Part shown: piece after piece, positions 9,401-12,994 of the stretch | Layout of the letters: the number at the start of each line of letters is the position of its first letter | Numbering within the stretch: position 1 is the stretch's first letter | Source of the DNA: Bacteroidota bacterium | Lineage (GTDB): Bacteria; Bacteroidota; Bacteroidia; Bacteroidales; 4484-276 | Direction of reading: 5' to 3' | Assembly: GCA_013203545.1 (NCBI GenBank) | Contig: JABMQA010000699.1 | Coordinates: forward strand, 1-12,994 | Length of the DNA: 12,994 nt | Made by a program: the position numbers and the translations under genes | Notes under the pieces: model-generated | What the model saw: the letters and a program-made list of their open reading frames with translations, nothing else | Database searches by the model: none | Told to the model about the DNA's origin: nothing

Positions 9401-10753
9401 GCAAATTTCTATAGTGCAATACAGTGGTCCGGTTATGGTGATGGCATGTTTGATAATCCAATGTCGCTGATTACAAGCTACACCCCCGGAAATTCGGATA
9501 TTTTATCAGGGATCGTAACACTTATCCTCACTTCAGAACCGATCAATCCGTGTGTAGTTAGTGCAAACGATCATATAACATTGCAAATCATGAAGTGTCA
9601 TGAATTGGTATTATCACCCGGCTGGTCGGGAATCTCATCATGGGTAGATCCGGTTGATGCCGGGATTGAGGATATGTTTGCGCCGGTGGTGAATGACCTG
9701 ATTATTCTTCTGAACCTTAACGGAATGTATTGGCCATCGCAAAGTGCAAATACCCTTGGCAACTGGTCGAATACATCCGGATATGCAGTTAAAATGACAA
9801 ATGCCGGTACCCTAAACCTTGTTGGAGCTAATTTCGCAGAAAGCATGCTTGAGACAACGGCAGGATGGAACCTGATACCTGTGCTCTCGAAATGCCCGGT
9901 AGATGTGGTGGCTCTGATGGAAGGATCCAGCCTGGTAATCATGAAAGAGGCTGTGGGTTTTAATATGTACTGGCCTCAATTCGGGATCAATACCATCGGT
10001 GAAATGCAACCCGGATCATCCTATTTTGCATTGATGGACACGCCAGGTGAGGTTATTTTCCCTGCCTGTTACGAGTTGAAAACCGTAGTAACAAGCTCAG
10101 TCCGGTTTTCTGATCGAAGTGCTGTGGATGTCTCACCATGGGAATTTCCCGATGCAAATGCAATTACACATATTATCGGATTCCCTGCTGACGTCTTTGA
10201 TAATGTACCATTCGGCCCTGGTGATTTTATGGGTGCTTTTGGTGAAAATGGACAATGTTACGGAGTACGGGCCTGGGCAAATGAAAATATAAGTTTGGTC
10301 TTGACTGGTGACGATCTGCATACACAGGAAAGAGACGGATTTATTCCGGGTGAGCCAATAGCTTTTCAGCTATATTCATTGTCAGATGGAGTAGCGTATG
10401 ATTTGGAGGTAGAATATGACCGGGCATATCCTGATCATACCGGAAAATTCAATATCCATGGGCTTTCGGTTGTTAAACAACTGGAAGTGAATACAAATGG
10501 CGTGTGGGAGGAACACTCCGGCGTACAACCTGAAATTTTCCCAAATCCTACAAGAAATCGTCTGCATGTCAGATTTGATGAATATAATGGGTGTAGAATG
10601 GAATTATTCGATGTGAAAGCCAATCTCCTGAAAACATTCATCTTAACTGATTTTGAAACTGTGGTTGATATAAGCGGCATCCCGGTAGGTGTGATAACGG
10701 TTAAGATATCCGGTGGTTTTGGCAGTTGGATAGAAAAGGTTATTAAATATTGA
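449..10753 (+). CDS. Giant multimodular T9SS-exported surface protein (3434 aa)
   Basis: Residues 1-21 are a signal peptide (KK, hydrophobic core, SYA before QQ). Approximate modules: 112-764, beta-propeller region of the VPS10/sortilin/GH74-like type with Asp boxes (S/T-x-D-x-G-x-x-W) centred at 165, 218, 261, 301, 350, 397, 440 and 672; 765-884, CARDB-like; 887-1361, five FnIII-like domains; 1362-1484, CARDB-like; 1487-1934, parallel beta-helix ending in DIGADEFD; 1936-2050, CARDB-like; 2051-2194, GEVED domain; 2195-2274, SprB/Ig-like; 2275-2530, Ig-like domain interrupted by a second GEVED domain; 2525-3050, six PKD/Ig-like repeats; 3056-3207, duplicated Trp-rich module; 3208-3345, uncharacterised; 3358-3434, T9SS type A sorting domain (EIFPNP near 3362, VDISGIPVGVITVKI strand, basic end EKVIKY). 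Asp-rich loops near 2120 and 2388 may bind calcium. Such architecture in Bacteroidota usually means a secreted or surface adhesin or polysaccharide-binding protein; I cannot place catalytic residues. ATG at 449 is set by the signal peptide. The frame is intact throughout. Confidence 0.93.
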   Translation: MKKLIYLLIIVPILLTMGSYAQQKSVEKDTASWDYWQQKIASPNLNFIELVEEFDNFWEGKEIISHSGYKQFRRWESLMRGRVLADGTLQSSRDIINEYKEFIQKYPTDGALGTWTSLGPHNFPAPYNSGQLSGMGRIASLAFHPTDPDIIFAGAPAGGLWKTTDGGVSWINMNTDNLPTLGVSSIAIHPADPDIIYIGTGDRDSFHAAGLGVYKSTNGGQTWEESSDGMGDLEVNRLLMEPGSPNILLAATSKGIYKSIDDGGLWTRMDTLSRPVKDLVYKPGTSEILYAEIMGDIYRSDDFGHNWDKLSDNLERGSRGAIGVSPDDPERVYFFQTQDKKFKALYVSYDGGDHFDKKTADTLKHEGQGGYNLVMAVDPNNADIIYGGMVTVYKSYNAGDDWGQLVNAGEIHADQHVFEFSPHNGRLYVGNDGGVFSSGDGGQNWDILNDGMVIAQIYRMDAGSHNPNQLITGHQDGGTYVSYGNDFFHQNGGDGMNCLIDRNNNNIMYASVQHGNISRTLNGGVSGVDMFKGITHDSINGIPDAGDWITPYILDKINSDIMFLGYKDLWRSTNVTTEDPHDVTWQNITEGLTSGQEIMHIEQCPANREILYIVSKNNKLFKTINALGPTPVWYQLNKPLYGRETIQWIESHPEDIFTLYMSQGKRIWKSTDGGGNWDDISLDLPLVPINCIRFHEGTDEGLYIGTDVGVYYKDAKMTRWVLFKTGLPVSVRVRDLDIYYGESQDQLFAATYGRGAWKTDIEPNYYPNLLISSGACTVDDNQVDMIITAFNNQPETRSDPFSVGFYLSTNATISKKDYLIGEVELLSLQAGVYGSAELEINLADLPPEIEHGTYYAGAIIDYKHEVPETDEFDNEYTFPQQVEIHVPMQVQNVQASDGTGYWVNLTWEAPTDPLGPVYYRVFRNIANNPFNAEALGNGWQSYNVALDNTAEGGEDYYYWVKASYSDQGYRAGAFSHKDQGWSKLEPPADVEASQGTYQDRIKITWDPVPAGTHFKVYRSLINDLETAQALTTNWSSIQYYNDNTVLPGTDYYYWVKSALSSTGYRQSPGYSELTSGYRAWANAPDADASDGSYDDRIRVSWNSIEGATHYQVWKSTGNDPGSAYAKSEWITVQEYFDYNVTPGGDYMYWVKAANNPSGTNPTGFGDGDTGWVRFLPPTNLTATDGVFDEYVMISWIPTSGASYNKVYRSEYSGYWYAEEYSSWFQGNSFADTETDPGKSYYYWVRCTNEPLTDHMSDFSNEDAGWKKLAPSVVTATKGVYPWSVHVDFTPVEGAEEYRVSRVLASNPQNPYIIVDWTNDPPFHIEHGIEGQYTEFNFYVEAARDYTHERPSSAYDMGFAGECGNLADVLEFRESEIYGTNLIINHRVINNGAHPTQESGRIQYYIREYPGGDDYYQIGEEWVGPLQVGGFANISHSFDLLDIPENITLGEYTISYQLDVDGDVCENDEADNFIQWDEPFNFTNAMYGIYTVGGDDPDFEDLNVALDALDERGISDNVSLHLRPGVYWDPFVIPAIEGSSEEKRVTFTSDPNFSDTAQVSNSSINENFVFAFEGASYVTINGLKIRSYGITNYESTYARCLAFSNSHDIIIENNLIQGVNGPGNISPDNALVYANNGANHDILIRNNSLLYGSYGIYYIGSGTGDDADWDVEISGNQVLDFYSIGVYVNYVGNPIISSNIITGINSTEAFHIGIEMAYIQSGFRIDKNQIALQPSSHDMFGIRLKYCDNSLGERGLLANNFISLNAGEDFAVGIYLRQCAKTDVFYNSINVYGVEEEYSSCIELSCFDEGIQFNNNILNNIFSNTSGGLAIYYSEQCYENLYLDECDFNSFYVTGPQIAHFNGAEYSSLSQWQQLSGFDSNSIETDPEFADEINLHTYCPFLDGKATPVEFVVDDDIDGDARDMMMPDIGADEFDIPAADYDLSIYLHDMFFAPPMDLLSDEEYITVSLTNEGFYPMSNTSVSYQINGGDWITEMVSESIEPWNFYDYTFSQTADMSVPGYYEIIAKLSNPQDQNPLNDYDTLNIYVEPEPYCEWLYMMGCDWMYDLETVKLNTLNNEWSGCSDMGFGDYTYLSTDLEQGENYALTIQTGSDNMYVSVWIDFDNDHIFNDTDEKLVTDLYCEFGWFDYTANVEVPVSAYPGTHRMRVRSVYMQSGFNACDEYEYGEAEDYSVNITSGGGLAVNIGSGKSQSFCYGETATLSASVSGGTPPYTFLWSTGETSSSIGLTAVADTTVWVLVKDVVGYSALAELSYSVNQPPELMAWTNQPVCEGSSIELYADAWAYDSVQNYCTVGCDMPSYCSSGANMWGGPIVSEVIVGDINNNTFGICEEYSDFTNMKTEMALGEIVNMQVGLGYCDMMSEMSGKVYIDWNRDGDFEDSSEMVSELYTTWWEETYWIEMMVPVDAVLGTTKMRIVCREGMDTQTIQPCGNFDYGETEDYAIEIYELAENYIQSYSWTGPSGFVSSEQYPVITNADVSNKGHYNCLVTDGNGCTNDYSQYIFVSENAEAIAGPDMTICETGSVFLTGQVSHEDSFEWITGGDGTFDDPENLNTSYYPGDGDILAGEVELSLIAYPGMMCFESDTSSMVLTITTEPFALIDPMIICDDVLAVLLDGVYAENYTSLSWSTGGTGYFDDNTLLHPTYFFGPDDSGEIDFVLELQGLGSCPEVEVEGQVLIQSSAEVDAGSDLTICEFENATLEGFAENHMNLTWSSNGDGMFDDPMSPVTTYQPGSEDISNGLVILTLEAASFWPCTLFEMDEMQLTILPDLAEMNAGSDVTVCTNQHQLNAISSAYAFVYWTTAGDGTFDDAGILNPVYTAGSDDLTSGAVVLTVEMMAAYPCNGFALDEISLEFIEGPAVNAGSDAGICEVNTWQLIATASNFAVTEWQTSGDGIFDNPFVLDAVYTPGLQDIEDGGTMLTIEATAISPCAGSVTDQMGLIIQKAPLVSAGADGSICETEDFVVEGTANFYSAIQWSGYGDGMFDNPMSLITSYTPGNSDILSGIVTLILTSEPINPCVVSANDHITLQIMKCHELVLSPGWSGISSWVDPVDAGIEDMFAPVVNDLIILLNLNGMYWPSQSANTLGNWSNTSGYAVKMTNAGTLNLVGANFAESMLETTAGWNLIPVLSKCPVDVVALMEGSSLVIMKEAVGFNMYWPQFGINTIGEMQPGSSYFALMDTPGEVIFPACYELKTVVTSSVRFSDRSAVDVSPWEFPDANAITHIIGFPADVFDNVPFGPGDFMGAFGENGQCYGVRAWANENISLVLTGDDLHTQERDGFIPGEPIAFQLYSLSDGVAYDLEVEYDRAYPDHTGKFNIHGLSVVKQLEVNTNGVWEEHSGVQPEIFPNPTRNRLHVRFDEYNGCRMELFDVKANLLKTFILTDFETVVDISGIPVGVITVKISGGFGSWIEKVIKY
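3107..4531 (+). repeat. Five tandem FnIII-like domains within the giant protein
   Basis: Domain starts fall at about residues 887, 986, 1083, 1176 and 1269, a 93-99 residue period. Shared marks are an opening P-x-x-V-x-A-S/T-x-G, an early I/V-x-W or V-x-F strand, a Y-x-V-W/Y-R/K-S strand, a late YYYWVK strand in the first four copies, and a closing GW. The copies are clearly diverged at DNA level, so the array is old rather than a recent expansion. The fifth copy is the most degenerate, with NFYVEAA in place of YYYWVK. FnIII domains act as spacers or protein/carbohydrate binding modules; the binding partner is unknown. Confidence 0.75.
8021..9598 (+). repeat. Six tandem PKD/Ig-like repeats within the giant protein
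   Basis: Copies start at about residues 2525, 2615, 2699, 2788, 2876 and 2964 and each is 84-90 residues. The common pattern is A-G-x-D-x-x-I/V-C near the start, a W or equivalent strand, G-D-G-x-F-D-D/N-P, a T-Y-x-P-G-x-x-D-I segment, and a closing P-C followed by a beta strand. Copy 2 is the outlier: it lacks the AGSD opening and has GTGYFDDNT. Two Cys per copy in most repeats suggest one disulfide each. This is a Bacteroidota extracellular repeat type usually found as a stalk in long surface proteins. Confidence 0.8.
9614..10069 (+). repeat. Internally duplicated Trp-rich module before the sorting domain
   Basis: Residues 3056-3207 hold two halves of about 80 residues. Each has an opening GW (Trp3059 and Trp3140), a hydrophobic LI(I/V)-type strand, MYWP (Met3093 and Met3173), an N-T-L/I-G turn and a closing Gly-Ser/Tyr-rich strand. 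I have seen this type of segment near the C-terminus of T9SS cargo proteins in Bacteroidales, but I know no assigned function. The second half ends at Cys3207. Confidence 0.6.
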
Positions 10754-10822
10754 TTGTGCACTGAAGGGACTGACACATCAATATATACTGCGGACATTTC
10801 GAGGCCGTCCCAAAAGTTGTGC

Positions 10823-10866
10823 ATCGGTCGTTTTTCCATAGGGAAGAATCCGGTGCGAATTCGGAA
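10823..10866 (+). promoter_or_regulatory. Truncated cobalamin (B12) riboswitch, 5' half of core
   Basis: In order, the stretch shows CGGT (10825-10828), then ATAGGGAA (10838-10845), then CCGGTGCGAATTCGG (10850-10864). This follows the 5' core of cobalamin riboswitches as I know it (GGT..., ATAGGGAA, then a short stem enclosing GTGnnAAT). In the last block only one base departs from a perfect CCGGTGCGAATCCGG. The 3' half of the aptamer, normally a C-rich CCCGC-type block followed by ACTGT, should follow within about 20 bases and is absent. The sequence instead runs into AT-rich DNA. It is therefore probably a non-functional remnant of a locus for B12 uptake or synthesis. Confidence 0.6.
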
Positions 10867-10875
10867 AATGTATTA

Positions 10876-10935
10876 ATGACAAGGTTGGGGGCCATTTTGT
10901 TTTTGGCTGCAATTATTGTTTCCTGGTCTGGCTAA
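10876..10935 (+). other. 19-codon hydrophobic stub, possible remnant signal peptide
   Basis: ATG at 10876 opens MTRLGAILFLAAIIVSWSG and stops at TAA 10933-10935. A short positive start and hydrophobic core look like the beginning of an exported protein or lipoprotein. It starts 12 bases after the riboswitch fragment. B12 riboswitches often precede exported TonB-dependent receptors or substrate-binding proteins, so this could be the leftover 5' end of such a gene. Chance is a strong alternative at this length. Reading frames beyond the stop show nothing I recognise. Confidence 0.2.
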
Positions 10936-11010
10936 AATTATTCGGATCAGTAGTGGCGACTATTCTCAGTTCGATAACCATGTCGATCTATTAAGAATAA
11001 TTTATCATAT

Positions 11011-11135
11011 AAAGACGCCAAGGCGCAAAAGTCTGAATTGATACTGTTTTTACCGGGATTACTCTTTTCACAATGAAATTGAATATTTAAACCACATATT
11101 GTTAATTTGCTTTTTCTTTGCGCCTTCGCGGCTTT
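11011..11135. repeat. Inverted-repeat (MITE/REP-like) element
   Basis: The left arm at 11011-11029 reads AAAGACGCCAAGGCGCAAA. The reverse complement of the right arm at 11117-11135 reads AAAGCCGCGAAGGCGCAAA, matching at 17 of 19 positions, with 87 bases between the arms. AAAGnCGCnAAGGCGCAAA-type repeats are, to my knowledge, dispersed in many environmental Bacteroidota genomes. No transposase and no clear target duplication are visible, so it would be a non-autonomous or purely palindromic repeat. Confidence 0.6.
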
Positions 11136-11264
11136 GCGAGAGATTTTATGAATAAAGCAGACCAGACAGAATAATTCAATACGCAAAGTAAAGATATACA
11201 GCAATTGTCATATCACTTTTAGCGCAATTTTTCCGATTTGTTATACCTGGAAGTGTTTTGTAGA

Positions 11265-12800
11265 CTATTGCACCGGCGCATCCACATCATTCACAAACTG
11301 AACCAGAATCCCTGCAATTACCATTGAAAACCCACCAAGCATGATGGTGTAAATGGCCTCACCGGAAAATAAATCCTTGGTGAAAAAACCCAGGATCGTG
11401 GCTGCCAGAATTTGCGGGATCACGATAAAGAAATTAAAAATTCCCATGTATATACCCATTTTCTTCATTGGGAGCGCGCCGGCAAGAATAGCATAAGGCA
11501 TCGACAGGATACTTGCCCAGGCAATTCCCACGCCAACCATTGATACCACCAAAAGTTCAGGGCTTTTAATAAAATACATGGATATCAACCCAAGTCCGCC
11601 CAGAAAAAGGGAGATCATATGGGTGGTTTTACGGCTGGTAGCTTTCGCCAAAACCGGCAATAAAAATGCAACCAGGGCAGCAAATCCGTTGTAAACGGCA
11701 AACAAAACACCTACCCAATCGGCGCCGGTATTGTACAATTCGGAGGTGGTATCAACGGTACCATAAATATGCCTGGTAATGGCAGCAGTGGTGTAAATCC
11801 ACATCGAAAAGAGGGCAAACCATGAGAAAAACTGTACCACAGCAAGCTGTACCATCGTTTTGGGCATTTTGGTAAAATCATCCATGATTTCCACCAGTGC
11901 ATTTTCAGTACGCCCTTTGTGTTGCAACTGGCCGGCAACGATCTCTATAACTCCAAACACCATTAAACCAAATGCCAGAACATAAACTTCTGCCTCCCAG
12001 TTTAAGAAATGAATGAGAACGGCTACAACAATGCCAATAAACAATGACAGGATACCCCACATATATTTTTTAGACCCTGATTTTACCGGATCATATTCCA
12101 TCCTTGTAGTGTCATCGGAATGATCGTTCCGGATTTGCCGGGCTTTTTGTTCATCTTCAAAACCCTTCAACTCATCAGGCGAATACTCCTTGGTTCGGAA
12201 AACGGTCCACAATACGGCAGTAAAAAATACGGCTGCGCCAATGTAAAACGACCACCGTACCGAAGGTGGAATTTCACCCTCAGGTGCGGTATTGGCAATC
12301 CCAAACCAATTGGTCATCATGTATGGAAGCGCACTGGCAATCACTGCGCCGGTACCAATAAAGAAACTTTGCATGGCAAATCCCCTGGTGCGTTGCTCGG
12401 ATGGCAACATATCCCCTACAAAAGCACGGAATGGCTCCATAGAAATATTGATCGAGGCATCCATGATCCACAACATTCCTGCTGCCATCCATAAAACAGG
12501 CGAGTTCGGCATGATAATCAAAGCAAGTGAAGCCAGTATAGCTCCTATAAGAAAATAGGGCCGCCGTCTTCCCAGCCTCCCCCATGTGTTGTCGCTCATA
12601 TGACCGATGATGGGTTGGATAAGTAAACCGGTCACCGGTGCAGCGATCCATAAAATGGGTATGTCTTCAACATTGGCACCCAGGGTTTGAAAGATCCGGC
12701 TGACATTTGCATTTTGTAACGCAAACCCAAACTGAATTCCCAAAAATCCGAAACTCATGTTCCATATCTGCCAGAAGGAAAGGCGAGGTTGTTTTGCCAT
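11265..12800 (-). CDS. SLC45/sucrose-type MFS sugar transporter
   Basis: A 511-residue inner-membrane transporter. The loop after TM2 carries SDNTWGRLGRRRPYF at about residues 69-83, the R-x-G-R-R-R-P signature of the SLC45/plant sucrose transporter branch of the major facilitator superfamily. Members usually co-transport sucrose, maltose or related sugars with protons; the substrate here is unknown. Six N-terminal helices span about 11-202 and six C-terminal ones about 315-503 (the first being the VQFFSWFALFSMWIYTTAA segment). Between the halves is a charged linker (203-245) plus two further hydrophobic stretches (246-265 and 270-290), so 14 segments may cross the membrane. ATG at 12800 (MAKQPRL) is chosen because the in-frame ATG at 12842 lies upstream of the promoter element at 12823-12830. 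The gene is convergent with the giant gene, and no sugar-utilisation neighbour is in view. Confidence 0.9.
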   Translation of the reverse strand: MAKQPRLSFWQIWNMSFGFLGIQFGFALQNANVSRIFQTLGANVEDIPILWIAAPVTGLLIQPIIGHMSDNTWGRLGRRRPYFLIGAILASLALIIMPNSPVLWMAAGMLWIMDASINISMEPFRAFVGDMLPSEQRTRGFAMQSFFIGTGAVIASALPYMMTNWFGIANTAPEGEIPPSVRWSFYIGAAVFFTAVLWTVFRTKEYSPDELKGFEDEQKARQIRNDHSDDTTRMEYDPVKSGSKKYMWGILSLFIGIVVAVLIHFLNWEAEVYVLAFGLMVFGVIEIVAGQLQHKGRTENALVEIMDDFTKMPKTMVQLAVVQFFSWFALFSMWIYTTAAITRHIYGTVDTTSELYNTGADWVGVLFAVYNGFAALVAFLLPVLAKATSRKTTHMISLFLGGLGLISMYFIKSPELLVVSMVGVGIAWASILSMPYAILAGALPMKKMGIYMGIFNFFIVIPQILAATILGFFTKDLFSGEAIYTIMLGGFSMVIAGILVQFVNDVDAPVQ

Positions 12801-12822
12801 CGTATTTAAATTTAAAATTGCG

Positions 12823-12830
12823 CAAATATA
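12823..12830 (-). promoter_or_regulatory. -7 promoter element for the MFS transporter
   Basis: Read on the - strand the bases are TATATTTG, an exact TAnnTTTG element, 22 bases before the ATG at 12800. Transcription would start about 5-7 bases downstream, leaving a short leader, which also fixes the start codon. A TTTG -33 element at the usual 19-23 base spacing is not seen; the nearest candidate is TTTC (12847-12850) with only 16 bases between. No Shine-Dalgarno sequence is present. Confidence 0.55.
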
Positions 12831-12862
12831 GTAAATTATCATGTGTGAAATTGGGGAGTTGA

Positions 12863-12901
12863 AAAGCGGGGGGCGGAGAGCATAGAGCGGAGCGCGGAGG
12901 G
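12863..12901. repeat. Purine-rich GCGGAG low-complexity tract
   Basis: GCGGAG occurs exactly three times (12873-12878, 12887-12892, 12894-12899) within a G-rich, almost pyrimidine-free stretch. It lies just upstream of the transporter promoter. No coding potential is apparent and the function is unknown. Confidence 0.6.
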
Positions 12902-12970
12902 CAAACCGTACTGACAGTGTGCGATCCTGATGCCGGATGTGAATGGGAAAAATGGGAAATTGGTAATTTA

Positions 12971-12994
12971 ACTCTGTCAGTCCCGATAGATATC
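12971..12994. other. Probable half-palindrome cut by the window end
   Basis: The end reads CTGTCAGTCCCGATAGATATC. In Bacteroidota, CCCGATAG followed by CTATCGGG-type palindromes are frequent intergenic or terminator-like repeats, and this has the form of the left arm. The right arm would lie beyond the window, so the call cannot be confirmed here. Confidence 0.3.

Larger units (their letters stand above)
10754..11264. other. 511-bp gene-poor interval between convergent genes
   Basis: No convincing protein gene is seen here on either strand. The interval holds a truncated cobalamin riboswitch core (10823-10866), a 19-codon hydrophobic stub (10876-10935) and an inverted-repeat element (11011-11135). 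I found no clear hairpin-plus-T-run terminator for either flanking gene. The mix suggests debris of a deleted locus plus a small repeat element, which is inference. Confidence 0.65.

Noticed and set aside
10754..10800. Rho-independent terminator after the giant gene
   Set aside because: There is a short GTGCAC palindrome but no GC-rich stem followed by a T-run, so I do not call a terminator.
10799..10816. Insertion-sequence terminal repeat (GAGGCCGTCCCAAAAG)
   Set aside because: It loosely recalls IS ends of the GAGGCTGTC...AAAAG type, but there is no matching inverted partner or transposase in the window, and the bases may simply be the 5' flank of the riboswitch remnant.
10947..11204. 85-codon reading frame on the - strand in the intergenic interval
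   Set aside because: It runs through both arms of the inverted repeat. Its SRKAAKAQRK stretch is what these repeats encode by chance, and I see no domain or credible start.
12801..12842. In-frame ATG at 12842 extending the MFS transporter by 14 residues
   Set aside because: The extension overlaps the TATATTTG promoter element (12823-12830) and lacks family similarity; MAKQPRLSFWQIW is a natural N-terminus.

Overview
The window reads as a chromosomal piece of a Bacteroidota bacterium, probably an environmental member of the Bacteroidales/Lentimicrobium-like group. The evidence is a C-terminal type IX secretion (T9SS) sorting domain, GEVED and Bacteroidota-type Ig/PKD-like modules, Bacteroidota promoter elements of the TTTG...TAnnTTTG kind, start codons without Shine-Dalgarno sequences, and a short palindromic repeat family (AAAGnCGCnAAGGCGCAAA) that I recall as common in this phylum. 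The genus is inference.

Layout: bases 1-95 are simple repeats (a 7-bp tandem array, then C-tracts). A good Bacteroidota promoter (96-128) drives a probable two-gene operon on the + strand. Its first gene is a roughly 92-residue acylphosphatase-fold protein in which both catalytic residues appear to be replaced. Eighteen bases later comes a single 3434-codon gene that fills almost 80% of the window. It encodes a giant exported multimodular protein: signal peptide, Asp-box beta-propellers, CARDB-like domain, five FnIII-like domains, CARDB-like domain, parallel beta-helix, CARDB-like domain, GEVED domain, Ig-like domain, a second GEVED domain apparently nested inside another Ig-like domain, six tandem PKD/Ig-like repeats, an internally duplicated Trp-rich module and a T9SS sorting domain. 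It is most likely a cell-surface or secreted adhesin or polymer-binding protein; no enzymatic activity can be assigned.

Bases 10754-11264 carry no convincing gene. They look like a graveyard: the 5' half of a cobalamin (B12) riboswitch core without its 3' half, a 19-codon signal-peptide-like stub just after it, and an inverted-repeat (MITE/REP-like) element.

On the - strand, convergent with the giant gene, lies a complete SLC45/sucrose-type MFS sugar transporter (11265-12800) with its own TAnnTTTG promoter element. The last 150 bases are GC-rich low-complexity sequence, then what looks like the left half of a palindrome cut by the window edge.

The transporter and the giant operon are separately transcribed, and nothing in the sequence links them functionally. 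The most notable items are the catalytically dead acylphosphatase-like partner of a giant T9SS protein, the GEVED-in-Ig domain insertion, and the truncated B12 riboswitch.
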